Shown: positions 25,943-35,040, numbered from the stretch's first letter. The stretch: DNA of 64,000 nucleotides from Nitrososphaerota archaeon (GCA_029785825.1 JAFLYY010000001.1:585374-649373), one strand, 5' to 3'. Numbers and translations are program-made. The notes: a model not told the origin generated them from the sequence alone.

Positions 25943-28072
25943 GTGAGAATGAATATCACTTCACGTAAAGCGATAAGCGCTACAGTCACAGTCGCAATCA
26001 TCGTAGTCATCCTCGTCATCGCTGGCGTCGCGGCCTTCGTCGTCTTCGTCCCGTCGGGACAGAAGACTACGAGCTCCACGGTGCCACCGACCACCACGAC
26101 ACCGACCACCACGACACCGACCACCACGACACCCACGACGACAACCTATGGTCCGCAAAACTCGAGCGTGCTGGTTGACGAGTCCACCGGGACCGCGCCA
26201 GACTCGATGGACCCAGGTTATGCGTTCTACTCGCAGGATGTCAACATCATCAACGCCCTCTACCAGGACCTGGTGATGTACAACGGGTCAAGCAACGTCA
26301 TCGTGCCTGTTGTAGCCTCTAGCTATGCGATCTCCACCAACGGAATGACTGATGTCTTCCAGATCAGACCAGGTGTCACCTTCTCCGACGGTACGCCGGT
26401 CTCTGGGTATGACGCGTGGTTCTCAGTAGTACGCATGATCTACATGAACGCGCCTACAGGCATCAGCTTCTCGAACTGGGAACAGATCAGCTACAGCGCG
26501 AGCTCCTACTCCTTCGGCACCTTCGGCAACCAAATCCCGTTCGGTCTGAGGGAGGCAATTCACAGCGTAACCGGTCTGAACACAGCAGCCAACACGACAG
26601 CGGCAGAGAACCTGGCGGTCTCTGTGCTGAACCAGATGCTTTCAAACTTCAGCCCACAGACCAACTCGACACAGGCGTCCATCATACAGTACGCCAACCA
26701 GGCCTTCTCGGCCAACTCCACCTCCATCACAGCCAACTATCTGGTGCCCATGGCCGCGTTCGGTCCGCAACTCTTCGCAGGGTTTGACGGAGCTCAGGTC
26801 ATAGAGCCGGCGAACGTCGACGCCCACGGTGGGGTCTCGAACAACACGGCGAACTCGTATCTGAACATCCACGGCGGCATCGGCAGTGGGCCATATGTAG
26901 TCAGGTCTTTGGGGCCAGGCGACAACCCTGTCGTACTGCAAGCTACGCCCAACTACTGGGGCGGAAGCTCTTCCCAGACCAATCTCCCAGCACTGGCCAA
27001 GCCAGCCCACATCAATACCATCATAGTCGCACCATATTCGAATGATGCCCAAGCCGAAGCGGACTTCGGGTCCAACAAGGCCCAGATTTCAGCCGAGGCC
27101 GCGCTGAACTACAACGCGATGTACGACTCCCTGCCTGCGAACGTCAGGGCGCACTACGCGTTCAACCAGGTGTTCAGAGGCATCGGGCTATTCGACTTCG
27201 AACTGTCCCTAGAAATGAACATGTGGTCTGCTCCGACCAACTACACGTCGTTCAGGCTAGGTATGGGCAATGCAATCAACTACACTGCCCTCAACGAGCC
27301 TGGCATCTTCAACGGGACATACTACGCAGGCTACTACCTCGGGCCCTTGACCCAGGCATACGCCTACTACAACCCTGGCAACCTGCCAGAACCCATCCAG
27401 AACCTTACGGCGGCGTTCCTCGACTTCAACCAGTTCGGGCTCCAGTCCCATCAGTGGATGGTGACGACCTCTCCGATCACCCTGTCCAACGGCACAACGA
27501 TCGCGTCCGGGACGGAGTACGGTGACCAAAGCGGAACCCAGCTACAACCATTCAAACTCTACTACGCCATCCCGCTCACAGGCGCTCTCGAAGTCTCACT
27601 GACGGTGATTTCGAGTGACCTGCAAACCTTCGGCGTCTATGCGAACCCATTCGGGACCACGACGACCCAACTTGACATCCTCGACGGCAGCAAGTACACC
27701 TATCCTGTCATCCAGTACATCGGTTGGGGAGCGGACTACAACAATCCGTTCACACAGATGTTCTTCCCACTGATGACGCCATCTCCCTTCAACGGGTACT
27801 TCACCAACTCGACTGTGAACAACGAAGCGCTAGCATGCCAATTCCCATCCTCCGCGGCAGCCGCAACGACCTGCTCGGAGAATCTCTACAAGTATGCGGC
27901 CCAGAACCAGATATGGATCTGGTCGCCCATACCCCAGATACCCGCTGGGCAACCCGGTGCGGGCACTCCTACGAACTTCTTCTTCGTCCAGCCCTATGTG
28001 CAGGGATGGAATTTCAACCAGTTCGTGGGCGGCTTCTACAACCTAGTCTACTACTCTCCAGTCACAATCTAG
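25943..28072 (+). CDS. oppA: Peptide ABC transporter substrate-binding protein (SBP family 5)
   Basis: 709 residues. A hydrophobic signal anchor (about 12-34) is followed by a Thr/Pro linker (about 43-70) encoded by a short tandem DNA repeat, as in archaeal surface-anchored binding proteins. The body has VFQIRPGVTFSDGTPVSGYD and later segments typical of SBP_bac_5 proteins, which bind peptides. Asn-rich glycosylation-like sequons are frequent. It is divergent from oppBCDF and would deliver peptides to it. The size is larger than most bacterial OppA proteins, with extra Asn/Thr-rich loops. Confidence 0.88.
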   Translation: MRMNITSRKAISATVTVAIIVVILVIAGVAAFVVFVPSGQKTTSSTVPPTTTTPTTTTPTTTTPTTTTYGPQNSSVLVDESTGTAPDSMDPGYAFYSQDVNIINALYQDLVMYNGSSNVIVPVVASSYAISTNGMTDVFQIRPGVTFSDGTPVSGYDAWFSVVRMIYMNAPTGISFSNWEQISYSASSYSFGTFGNQIPFGLREAIHSVTGLNTAANTTAAENLAVSVLNQMLSNFSPQTNSTQASIIQYANQAFSANSTSITANYLVPMAAFGPQLFAGFDGAQVIEPANVDAHGGVSNNTANSYLNIHGGIGSGPYVVRSLGPGDNPVVLQATPNYWGGSSSQTNLPALAKPAHINTIIVAPYSNDAQAEADFGSNKAQISAEAALNYNAMYDSLPANVRAHYAFNQVFRGIGLFDFELSLEMNMWSAPTNYTSFRLGMGNAINYTALNEPGIFNGTYYAGYYLGPLTQAYAYYNPGNLPEPIQNLTAAFLDFNQFGLQSHQWMVTTSPITLSNGTTIASGTEYGDQSGTQLQPFKLYYAIPLTGALEVSLTVISSDLQTFGVYANPFGTTTTQLDILDGSKYTYPVIQYIGWGADYNNPFTQMFFPLMTPSPFNGYFTNSTVNNEALACQFPSSAAAATTCSENLYKYAAQNQIWIWSPIPQIPAGQPGAGTPTNFFFVQPYVQGWNFNQFVGGFYNLVYYSPVTI
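26085..26142 (+). repeat. Short tandem repeat encoding the Thr/Pro linker of OppA
   Basis: About three and a half 15-bp units of the type CCGACCACCACGACA in tandem, coding for PTTTT. They form the low-complexity linker between membrane anchor and binding domain. Confidence 0.8.
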
Positions 28073-28228
28073 ACAGTCCTGGGCCGGAAGGCTCGGGATC
28101 CCTCTTCTGTTTTTGAAAACCGCAGCGGAGGCTGTGGACAACCTTTTGAGCATCCGGAAAGAAGGAACGCACGTGCGCGTCCGCATCAGCTTATCCGCGA
28201 CTGGACCGCTTGAGCCGGGAGCATAGAC

Positions 28229-28585
28229 TTGGCTAGGCGAAAGCCAAAGGACGGACCTCAGACAGAAGAGTCCCAGCCGGCGATAGCGAGGATCTGGCAC
28301 GGGGTCACGCCCAAATCGAAGCGGGACGAGTTCATCCACTATGTGGGTGCCACCGGGATGAAGGAGATCAAGAGCTCAAAGGGGAACAGAGGGGCGTATC
28401 TCTTCACGCGCGACGTCGGAGACAACACCGAGTTCGTGGTCATCTCCCTGTGGGACTCGGAGGACGCCATCCAGGAGTTCACCGGGGCCGACATCAAGAA
28501 GGCGAAGTACTATAGGAGGGACAGCGAGTTCCTGGCCGAGCTGGAGCCGGGAGTCGCCCATTTCCACGTGGCGAGTAAGGTCTAG
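28229..28585 (+). CDS. ABM-fold (antibiotic biosynthesis monooxygenase-like) protein
   Basis: 118 residues. IARIWHGVTPKSKRDEFIHYV, then GNRGAYLFTRDVGDNTEFVVISLWDSEDAIQEFTG, is the beta-alpha-beta pattern of the ABM dimeric alpha/beta-barrel family. Members range from monooxygenases to proteins with no known activity; no cofactor site is recognised. TTG start at 28229. It lies between oppA and lysA on the opposite strand to lysA. The precise function is unknown. Confidence 0.7.
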   Translation: MARRKPKDGPQTEESQPAIARIWHGVTPKSKRDEFIHYVGATGMKEIKSSKGNRGAYLFTRDVGDNTEFVVISLWDSEDAIQEFTGADIKKAKYYRRDSEFLAELEPGVAHFHVASKV

Positions 28586-28599
28586 GCGCGTAGGATGGC

Positions 28600-29859
28600 T
28601 CAGGGATGGAACTGCCGTGCGAGGCGATGCCGGCCCTTCGAGAGAAGGACAGTCGCGGGAAGGGGCCTCATGTTGTATGTGCTTGCCATGGACGTGCCGT
28701 AGGCTCCTGTGTCGAGGACGGCCAGCAGGTCGCCCTGGGCGAGCCTTACCCCGAGCTTCCTTCCCGACCCGAACACGTCTGTCGTCTCGCACACCGGCCC
28801 CCCAATGTCGTAGGACGCTCCTGACTCTGTATAGTCGGCCACACGGGCAGGCACTATGTCGTGGTAAGCCCCGTAGAGGGCGGGTCTGATGAAGTCGTTC
28901 ATCCCGGCGTCCACAAGAGCCCACGATGTCGTCCCCGCCTTCTTCACGTAGTTCACCTTGGTGAGCATGACCGTGGAGTCTGCTACTATCGACCTCCCGA
29001 GCTCGAACACCAGCCTGGCGTTCCTGTCACCTCCGAGCTGGGAGAAGGTCCCTGCAGTAGCCTCCGCGTAACCCTCGAACCCCAGGGCCCCGGCCCCTCC
29101 AGTGTAGTCGACTCCTAGGCCCCCGCCGAAGTTGAACTCTATGATTTCAGTCCCGACTTTCCGGAGCTCGTCTGCCAAGCGGACGAGTTCTTCAGCCTCC
29201 TTCCTGAATACCTCGGCGTCAGCTACCTGAGATCCAACGTGCGAATGCAGGCCGACGACCCTGACATGCTTCAGTCTCGGCGCTATTTCCGTGCAGAATT
29301 TCACTACCTCCTCTCTGGGGACGCCGAACTTGTGGTTGCTGCTGCCAGTCGCCAGCCCTGGGTGGGTGGCAGCCGCGATGTCAAAGTTGACCCTGAACCC
29401 CACCTTGCAGCGGCCGACTCCCAGCGTTTCGCAGAGTGCGTCTATGTCCAACATTTCCTGGGTCGACTCGGCGTTGATCATGCCGACCTTCCCCTTGATG
29501 GCGGCCGTGAGCTCCCCCTTCGACTTGCTCGGTCCGTCGAACACCACGTTCTCATGGCTCACTCCGACGGCGCCGGCTAGCTCGATCCCCGCGACGGAGA
29601 CGATAGTAGCGCCTGCTCCGAGCCGGGCGAGCGACTCCACAACCTCCGCAGTGGAGTTCGACTTGTACGCGAAGGCGACGAGGCATCGCCCGTGCCTGGA
29701 AGCGAGCGCCTTGGCTGCGCTGTTGTATCTCTCTTCGACCCTGTCCAGGTCGGTCACGTAGAGGGGGGTGCCATACTCCTCGGCCAGTTCTCCTGCGGGG
29801 ACCCCTCCGACGCTGAGGGTCCCCTTCCCCATCCTGAGGTGAGGCCTGCGGTCTTCCAA
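28600..29859 (-). CDS. lysA: Diaminopimelate decarboxylase family protein
   Basis: 419 residues. FAYKSNS (Lys66 approx.) is the PLP lysine motif of the alanine racemase-like barrel; GLHSHVGSQ and EFNFGGGLGVDY bind the PLP phosphate, and ELGRSIVADS plus GPVCETTDVF (Cys at the active site of the partner subunit) match the DAP decarboxylase C-terminal region. It converts meso-diaminopimelate to lysine. No other DAP-pathway genes are nearby, while peptide uptake and an NlpC/P60 enzyme are, so the DAP could come from scavenged peptides. The leaderless-type start at 29859 fits an AT-rich element at 29893-29905. Confidence 0.88.
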   Translation of the reverse strand: MEDRRPHLRMGKGTLSVGGVPAGELAEEYGTPLYVTDLDRVEERYNSAAKALASRHGRCLVAFAYKSNSTAEVVESLARLGAGATIVSVAGIELAGAVGVSHENVVFDGPSKSKGELTAAIKGKVGMINAESTQEMLDIDALCETLGVGRCKVGFRVNFDIAAATHPGLATGSSNHKFGVPREEVVKFCTEIAPRLKHVRVVGLHSHVGSQVADAEVFRKEAEELVRLADELRKVGTEIIEFNFGGGLGVDYTGGAGALGFEGYAEATAGTFSQLGGDRNARLVFELGRSIVADSTVMLTKVNYVKKAGTTSWALVDAGMNDFIRPALYGAYHDIVPARVADYTESGASYDIGGPVCETTDVFGSGRKLGVRLAQGDLLAVLDTGAYGTSMASTYNMRPLPATVLLSKGRHRLARQFHP

Positions 29860-29905
29860 ACTCTGTCCCGCCTCCGCCGGACGGCTTCGAACCTTAAGGG
29901 TTAAA

Positions 29906-30625
29906 ATGACTCCCAGCCTCTCGCGAGACGTGAAAGGCGTCGTCGTCGGGGTCGCGGACCTGAGGCGAAAGCCCAGGTTCCGTTCCGAGAGGACCTCTCA
30001 GCTGGTCTACGGGGAAGAGCTGAAGATACTCGGCACCGAGGAAGGGTACTGTCGGGTCGTTGGCCCGGACAAGCTCGAGGGGTACATGCAAAAGACCCTG
30101 TTGGGGGATCTCGAGGGAGACCGCGCGTACAAGGTCGCGTCCAGGCAGAGGGCAGACTGCCTCCTCCTCCCCTTCGGCTCATACCTGAGCGAGGCGGAAG
30201 CGAAACGATACAAGCTCCCGGCCAGGGCGCTGGTCCCCATAGAGGAGAGGTTCGAACCCGCAAGCCTGAGCGAGCGGTTCCTGGGGGTCCCATATCTGTG
30301 GGGCGGGACGTCTGACTTCGGCTACGACTGCTCGGGGTTCACCCAGAGGCTCTTCCGCTATTCAGGGAAGGAGCTTCCGAGGAACTCGAACTGGCAGAGG
30401 GACGCCGGGACGAAGGTGAAGGACTTCGACCACGCGAAGAGGGGAGACCTGGTCTTCTTCAGCGGCCACGTGGCGATGCACCTGGGGAACCGGGTGATAA
30501 TACACGCGAACCTGAGCCACGGAGGGGTGTCGACCACCGACCTTGCCGACGGGGGAGACTACTCGCGCCGCCTGATGGCGGTGTTCCAGGGGATCAGGCG
30601 CTTCGAAGGGGACGACTTCGGCTGA
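29906..30625 (+). CDS. SH3-NlpC/P60 endopeptidase (YkfC-like)
   Basis: 239 residues. An SH3b domain (about 9-65: VADLRRKPRFRSE, then GYMQKTLLG) precedes an NlpC/P60 domain with YLWGG, the nucleophile Cys142 in YDCSGF, His188 in SGHVAMHLG and His200 in IIHAN. There is no signal peptide, so it acts in the cytoplasm. This SH3b-NlpC/P60 architecture is that of YkfC-type gamma-D-glutamyl-diamino acid peptidases, which cut bacterial cell-wall peptides. An archaeon has no murein, so scavenging is the likely role. The 3' end overlaps the convergent DUF1028 gene by 32 bp. A GTG at 29930 is an alternative start. Confidence 0.85.
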   Translation: MTPSLSRDVKGVVVGVADLRRKPRFRSERTSQLVYGEELKILGTEEGYCRVVGPDKLEGYMQKTLLGDLEGDRAYKVASRQRADCLLLPFGSYLSEAEAKRYKLPARALVPIEERFEPASLSERFLGVPYLWGGTSDFGYDCSGFTQRLFRYSGKELPRNSNWQRDAGTKVKDFDHAKRGDLVFFSGHVAMHLGNRVIIHANLSHGGVSTTDLADGGDYSRRLMAVFQGIRRFEGDDFG

Positions 30626-31514
30626 TCTGCCGTAGCACCGAGGGGTCCAGGGCGGAGACCCCAGTCTTGACCAGCCCCCTGGTCACCCTGACCCAGTTCC
30701 TGTCTTCGGCGCACACTTCTTTGAGCATCCTGACGCCCCTGGCCCTGTCCCTCCCCGAAGACACGAGGCCGATGGCCACCCAGTACTTCAGCTCGAGCAC
30801 CTCTGGCACGAGTTTCATCCCCTTGCTGTAAGCGGCGAGCGCGTCGTCCATCTTCCCTGAGCTCAGCCTGTCGTCCCCCTGGTCCACCCAACCGTACCCC
30901 TCATGGTAGCGGAGGAGCCTCCTCATCTCCTTCAGGGGGTCTGGGTGGTCCTCTACCCTCAGGTCGACGAGCCTCCCCTCCCACCGGTTCGGAGACGCCT
31001 TCGGGCCTACCACGACCATCGCCGCCGACTGCCTCCCGCGAAGGTCGCCGCCGGCACCCTCCCCTGCCTCGAGGGCCCTCATCAGCCGCTCCTTCAGGGG
31101 GAGGGCTGGGCTGCTCTCGAAGGCGCGGCGCATCTCCGTCCAGACCCTCCTGCTCTTCATTATGTTCCCCTGGCAGCTGACCCCTCCCCCGACGGCGGAC
31201 CCAGCCTCCGGTATGCACTTCTTCCCGGTATGCGAGGCGACCAGCCCTTTCGAGTCCACCATCGCGACCTGCCTGTGCTCAGGCTTCGTGTCAGCGGCAA
31301 GCAGGGCCCGCAGGGCCCCTGGCGCGCTCATCCCTGCCGCCATGAGCTCCAACCCCAGCGGCCCGTACCTCACGTCAAGCATCGCCTGGGTGGCGACCGC
31401 CCCGACCCCCGCCCGTGCCCAGGAGACCGCCGAGCCGACAGAGAAGTAGTGAGACTGGACTGCGACTCCCATCTCGCCGGTCCTCGCGTCCCTGGCGACG
31501 ATAGAATAGGTCAG
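30594..31514 (-). CDS. DUF1028 family (Ntn hydrolase-like) protein, probable CTG start
   Basis: About 306 residues if it starts at CTG 31514. The first ATG is at 31472, but the conserved family N-terminus (TYSIVARDARTGE before MGVAVQSHYF) is encoded just upstream; this frame has a stop at about 31521-31523 and no ATG, GTG or TTG between. A minus-strand TATA box at 31544-31553 predicts RNA starting about 8 bases before the CTG. DUF1028 proteins have an Ntn-hydrolase fold and often occur with peptidase and amino-acid genes. The C-terminus here is helical and TPR-like (GKMDDALAAYSKGMKLVPE). The activity is unknown. Confidence 0.8.
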   Translation of the reverse strand: MTYSIVARDARTGEMGVAVQSHYFSVGSAVSWARAGVGAVATQAMLDVRYGPLGLELMAAGMSAPGALRALLAADTKPEHRQVAMVDSKGLVASHTGKKCIPEAGSAVGGGVSCQGNIMKSRRVWTEMRRAFESSPALPLKERLMRALEAGEGAGGDLRGRQSAAMVVVGPKASPNRWEGRLVDLRVEDHPDPLKEMRRLLRYHEGYGWVDQGDDRLSSGKMDDALAAYSKGMKLVPEVLELKYWVAIGLVSSGRDRARGVRMLKEVCAEDRNWVRVTRGLVKTGVSALDPSVLRQISRSRPLRSA

Positions 31515-31543
31515 CGCTCTTCACCGCGGCTTTCGGGGAACTG

Positions 31544-31553
31544 ATTATAAAAC
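31544..31553. promoter_or_regulatory. Bidirectional TATA box between DUF1028 and the dehydrogenase-like gene
   Basis: ATTATAAAAC reads as a TATA box in both directions. It is about 27 bases before the ATG at 31576 on the plus strand and about 34 bases before the CTG at 31514 on the minus strand. Confidence 0.55.
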
Positions 31554-31575
31554 GTCGGCGCAGGCCGCCCTGCCC

Positions 31576-32511
31576 ATGGTCAAGGTCGTACTCTGCGGCA
31601 TGGGCGCAATCGGAACTGAGATTCTGAAGCATCTGACGGAAAGAGGGCACGAAGTGGTCGCCGTAGTCGACCCTGACCCGGCCAAGGCGGAGAAGACGGT
31701 CGCGGAACTGACGGGGCTCCCCCTTGGGGTGAGGGTGCATCCGTCGATACAGCAGGCCCCTCTTGCCGGTGCAGAGGTGGCTGTGTATTCAGCGCGGTCC
31801 AGGGTGGGTGACGTCGCCGCAGATATCGGGGCGCTCCTGGCCGCGGGGCTCGACGTGGTCACGACCTCAGAGGAGATGGCGTACCCCAGCCACGCAGGGG
31901 CTGACGAAGCGGCAAAGCTCGGCGCGCTCGCCAAGGAGAAAGGGGTTAGCCTGGTGGGCGTGGGGGTCAACCCAGGGTTTGTCATGGACTGGGTCCCGGC
32001 CGTGGTGGCTTCGGCTTCGAAGAGCCCTACGAGGATACACATAGTGAGGAGCGTCGACGTCTCTCGACGGCGCCCACAGCTCCAGAGGAAGGTGGGGGTC
32101 GGACTCAGCCGCTCGGAGTTCGACAAGAAGCTCGCAGAGGGGAGGCTTGGCCACATAGGGCTCGCGGAGTCGGCCCATCTGGTTGCGCTCTCGCTCGGGG
32201 AGAAGCTGGAGGACATCGATGAGGGGGTCTTCCCGGTCCTCGGCTCGGAAGATTACGTAATGGGGGTGAGGCAGTTCGCGGAAGGGAGGGGAGGGAAGTG
32301 CCAGATCCGCCTCGACCTCGAGATGACGACCACCTCCGCGGACTTCGACGTGATAGAGGTCACGGGGGACCCGTCGATCAAGGTCAGGTTCGAGAAGGGG
32401 GTCTTCGGGGACTCGGCGACGGTCGCAATGGTGGTGCACGGCGTCGAGAGGATAGGGAAGGCACCTGCTGGGCTGATCACCGTCCTCGACCTGCCGTTGT
32501 CGGGCCGCTGA
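31576..32511 (+). CDS. Amino-acid dehydrogenase-like protein (DapB-N / 2,4-diaminopentanoate dehydrogenase-like)
   Basis: 311 residues. VVLCGMGAIGTEILKHL is an NAD(P) Rossmann motif; VYSARSRVGDV and VVTTSEEMAYP follow the DapB N-terminal pattern, and GVGVNPGFVMDWVPAV matches the segment typical of 2,4-diaminopentanoate dehydrogenase-like proteins. It probably acts on a diamino acid or related compound. Placement beside LysA, NlpC/P60 and DUF1028 suggests a role in degrading or interconverting scavenged amino acids. ATG at 31576 is leaderless from the shared TATA box. Confidence 0.72.
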   Translation: MVKVVLCGMGAIGTEILKHLTERGHEVVAVVDPDPAKAEKTVAELTGLPLGVRVHPSIQQAPLAGAEVAVYSARSRVGDVAADIGALLAAGLDVVTTSEEMAYPSHAGADEAAKLGALAKEKGVSLVGVGVNPGFVMDWVPAVVASASKSPTRIHIVRSVDVSRRRPQLQRKVGVGLSRSEFDKKLAEGRLGHIGLAESAHLVALSLGEKLEDIDEGVFPVLGSEDYVMGVRQFAEGRGGKCQIRLDLEMTTTSADFDVIEVTGDPSIKVRFEKGVFGDSATVAMVVHGVERIGKAPAGLITVLDLPLSGR

Positions 32512-32669
32512 GCTGCTTCAGCGGCATAGCGTCAGTAAAGCGCCCTCTCCTTCTAATGCCTTCAGGACATCTGGACCTTCCCGTAACTCTGTTAAGTCAT
32601 CGAGGGCACGGCCACGGCTGCGCGTCGCCTCTTAAACCCACCATGAGGCCCTGAACGAACGGCCCCGTT
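32512..32669. other. Gap between convergent genes
   Basis: 158 bases between the dehydrogenase-like stop and the PPC-domain stop. No RNA gene or repeat is recognised. Confidence 0.4.
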
Positions 32670-33104
32670 CTAGCAGATTACGCTGAGCCCCACGGACTCG
32701 TCGAACCTTCGGACGGCCCTGTTGCTCGTGGGAGTGATGACGAACTCAAGCAGGGGGGAGACGGTCGCCGACACGACATGGCCGCCTAGCACCGACATGT
32801 CCCTCCTACCAAAGGTCCCGTGCAAGTGCAAGAACGGCGCGCCGTCCTTTACCGTGATGTCCCCCAGGAGGCTGGTGACCTCGAGCTCCTCTCGGAAGTC
32901 GTGCTCTTCGTACTTTCTGGTCTCCTGGTTGAAGTATGCCAGCTTCACCTCCTTGACTCCCCCGATGCCGCTGACGAGCGCCGTCTTGATTCCCTCGCGC
33001 GCCGCGACCGATGCTATGTCTTCGGGGATTCTGGAACCCGCCCTGACGCTGTAAATCTTAGCCAACGGGACCCCGTCTCCGGGCGTCGATAAAAGGGGAG
33101 ACAC
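32670..33104 (-). CDS. PPC domain (DUF296) protein
   Basis: 144 residues. TALVSGIGGVKEVKLAYF, GDITVKDGAPFLHLHGTFGRRD and LGGHVVSATVSPLLEFVI are the plant-and-prokaryote conserved (PPC/DUF296) fold with its conserved histidines and LGGHV loop. In plants this domain is in AT-hook proteins; prokaryotic single-domain versions are small trimers of uncertain role. The histidines suggest metal binding. It is separate from its neighbours. Confidence 0.82.
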   Translation of the reverse strand: MSPLLSTPGDGVPLAKIYSVRAGSRIPEDIASVAAREGIKTALVSGIGGVKEVKLAYFNQETRKYEEHDFREELEVTSLLGDITVKDGAPFLHLHGTFGRRDMSVLGGHVVSATVSPLLEFVITPTSNRAVRRFDESVGLSVIC

Positions 33105-33198
33105 TTTCGCACGACACTCCCTGGAGCCGGAATCGGCTGGGGCAACCCTTTCATACCTAGGTCCATGCTAATCCCTTTCACGGGAGCAATCGCGGAAA

Positions 33199-34197
33199 TT
33201 GGAGGAAAAACCGACGGGCAGTGGGCCCGCGAAATGGGCTGTCTCAGTGGAAGGGCTCACTCGGGAGTATGTCACCCGCAACTTCTTTGGCGGGGTCTCC
33301 AAGACGACCTGGGCGCTTTCCGGCGTTGACTTCCAGGTCGCCCCCGGCGAGCTGTTCGGGCTCATAGGACCCAACGGCGCCGGCAAGACGACGACGATCA
33401 AGATACTCACCACCCTGCTCACCCCGACCGGTGGGGAGGCGAAGGTCCTCGGGTTCGACGTGAAGAAGGACCTGTACGAGATCAGGCGCAGGATCGGTAT
33501 CGTCTTCGGAGGCGAGAGGGGGCTGTACAACAGGGTGTCCGCCATCGACAACCTGCGGTACTTCTCGGACCTCTACGGGGTGGACCCGTCGGTGGCCAGG
33601 AGGCGCATCCCTGAGCTCCTAGGCGTCGTCGGGCTGGCAGACAGGGCTGGCGAGAGGGTGGAGAAGTACTCGAGGGGGATGAAGCAGCGGCTCCACATCG
33701 CGAAGGCGCTGGTGCACGACCCCGAGCTCATCTTCCTCGACGAGCCCACCATAGGGCTCGACCCGGCGGGGGCGCGGGACATCCGCAACATGGTCATGGA
33801 GCTGAAGAGGCAGGGGAAGACTATCCTGCTCACGACCCACTACATGTTCGAGGCCGAAGAGCTCTGCCAGCGGATAGCCGTGATATCGAAGGGGAAGATA
33901 GTGGCGCTTGACACCCCATCGGAGCTCAAGAATCTGGTGAGGGACGTGTCTGTGATAGAGCTGAGGACGTACGGGGCGACGAGCGAATACGTCGAAGCCC
34001 TGAAGATGCTCCCCGATGTCGGACGAGTGACCGCCGACCTGGACTCCGAGGTCCAGGACATCCGCATCCAGACCCCGCTCGGCGCAGACCTCCTGTCCAA
34101 GGTCGTGGCAGCCCTCCCGCCGGGGGCGAAGATGATCGACCGGACCATCAAGGAGCCGACGCTGGAGGACGCATACCTGAGGCTGGTGGAAGAGTAG
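33199..34197 (+). CDS. ABC-2 type transporter ATPase
   Basis: 332 residues. GPNGAGKTTT (Walker A), EKYSRGMKQRLHIAKAL (signature) and IFLDEPTIGLDP (Walker B) are present, followed by the DrrA/NatA-type C-terminal domain of about 100 residues that ends in the conserved PTLEDAYLRL. The family powers export of lipids, drugs or glycans with ABC-2 permeases. TTG start at 33199; the stop is next to the start of the first permease. The substrate is unknown. Confidence 0.9.
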   Translation: MEEKPTGSGPAKWAVSVEGLTREYVTRNFFGGVSKTTWALSGVDFQVAPGELFGLIGPNGAGKTTTIKILTTLLTPTGGEAKVLGFDVKKDLYEIRRRIGIVFGGERGLYNRVSAIDNLRYFSDLYGVDPSVARRRIPELLGVVGLADRAGERVEKYSRGMKQRLHIAKALVHDPELIFLDEPTIGLDPAGARDIRNMVMELKRQGKTILLTTHYMFEAEELCQRIAVISKGKIVALDTPSELKNLVRDVSVIELRTYGATSEYVEALKMLPDVGRVTADLDSEVQDIRIQTPLGADLLSKVVAALPPGAKMIDRTIKEPTLEDAYLRLVEE

Positions 34198-35040
34198 TTG
34201 GCCACCATGGATGAAGTCACCCCCGGGAAGATGACCGAGGGGTACTTGGCGAAGAGGGTCCAGGTGCTGAAGGCCTCGGCGTTCCTGACCAGCAAGCTCT
34301 TCTTCGCCGACCCCCAATGGCTGATCCCTAACATAATCGCGCCATTCATCTTCACCCTCGTGGCGTTCTTCCTCTTCGAGGGACAGACCTCGGGTCCCAA
34401 CTTCCTCCTCTACCTCGTCCTGGGGTCGGGGCTGATGGGTATGTGGGGGACGACCATCTATGCGTCAGCCAACTCGATAGGATTCGACAGGTGGAACGGG
34501 ACCATGGAGTCGACCCTCGCGGCTCCCGTGCCGCTCTCCTGGATAGCCCTCGGCCGGGTCCTCTTCAACACCCTCCAGGGGGTGCTGACGGCCGTCTTCA
34601 TCCTGGTGATAGGGCTCGCCTGGTTCAGGACGGGCCTTTCGCTCCTCAACCCCCCTGCCTTCCTCCTGGCGTCGGTCGCGACCTTCCTCTCCCTGTCATT
34701 CTTCGGCCTCCTCATGACGACCGTGCTCCTCCTCTCCAGGAAGGGGGGGTTCATCACCAACTCCATGGAGATCCCCGTCTACATCGCCACGGGGACCATG
34801 TTCCCCGTGATATTGCTCCCTATTGTTTACCTGCCGTTCTCCTTCCTGCTGGCCCCCACCTGGGGGATCGACGCCATCAGGCTTGCCGCCCTCCCCGGCT
34901 ACGTCGGGCTGCCGACCACCTACTGGGAGGACATCGCGATCATGACCGTGGAGACGGTCGCCTACATGGCCCTGGCCTTCTTCCTCTTCAAGAGGGTGGA
35001 GGCCTACGCCAAGAGGATCGGGACCCTTGAAGAGTACTGA
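34198..35040 (+). CDS. ABC-2 type transporter permease, subunit 1
   Basis: 280 residues with six membrane segments and an amphipathic start, the standard ABC-2 permease layout. IGFDRWNGTMESTLAAPVPLSW is the conserved first cytoplasmic loop that contacts the ATPase. TTG start immediately follows the ATPase stop. It forms a channel probably with the homologous permease that follows (35027-35872). Confidence 0.88.
   Translation: MATMDEVTPGKMTEGYLAKRVQVLKASAFLTSKLFFADPQWLIPNIIAPFIFTLVAFFLFEGQTSGPNFLLYLVLGSGLMGMWGTTIYASANSIGFDRWNGTMESTLAAPVPLSWIALGRVLFNTLQGVLTAVFILVIGLAWFRTGLSLLNPPAFLLASVATFLSLSFFGLLMTTVLLLSRKGGFITNSMEIPVYIATGTMFPVILLPIVYLPFSFLLAPTWGIDAIRLAALPGYVGLPTTYWEDIAIMTVETVAYMALAFFLFKRVEAYAKRIGTLEEY

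Noticed and set aside
26085..26142. CRISPR-like or regulatory tandem repeat
   Set aside because: The repeats are in frame, have no spacers and encode a PTTTT linker in the binding protein.
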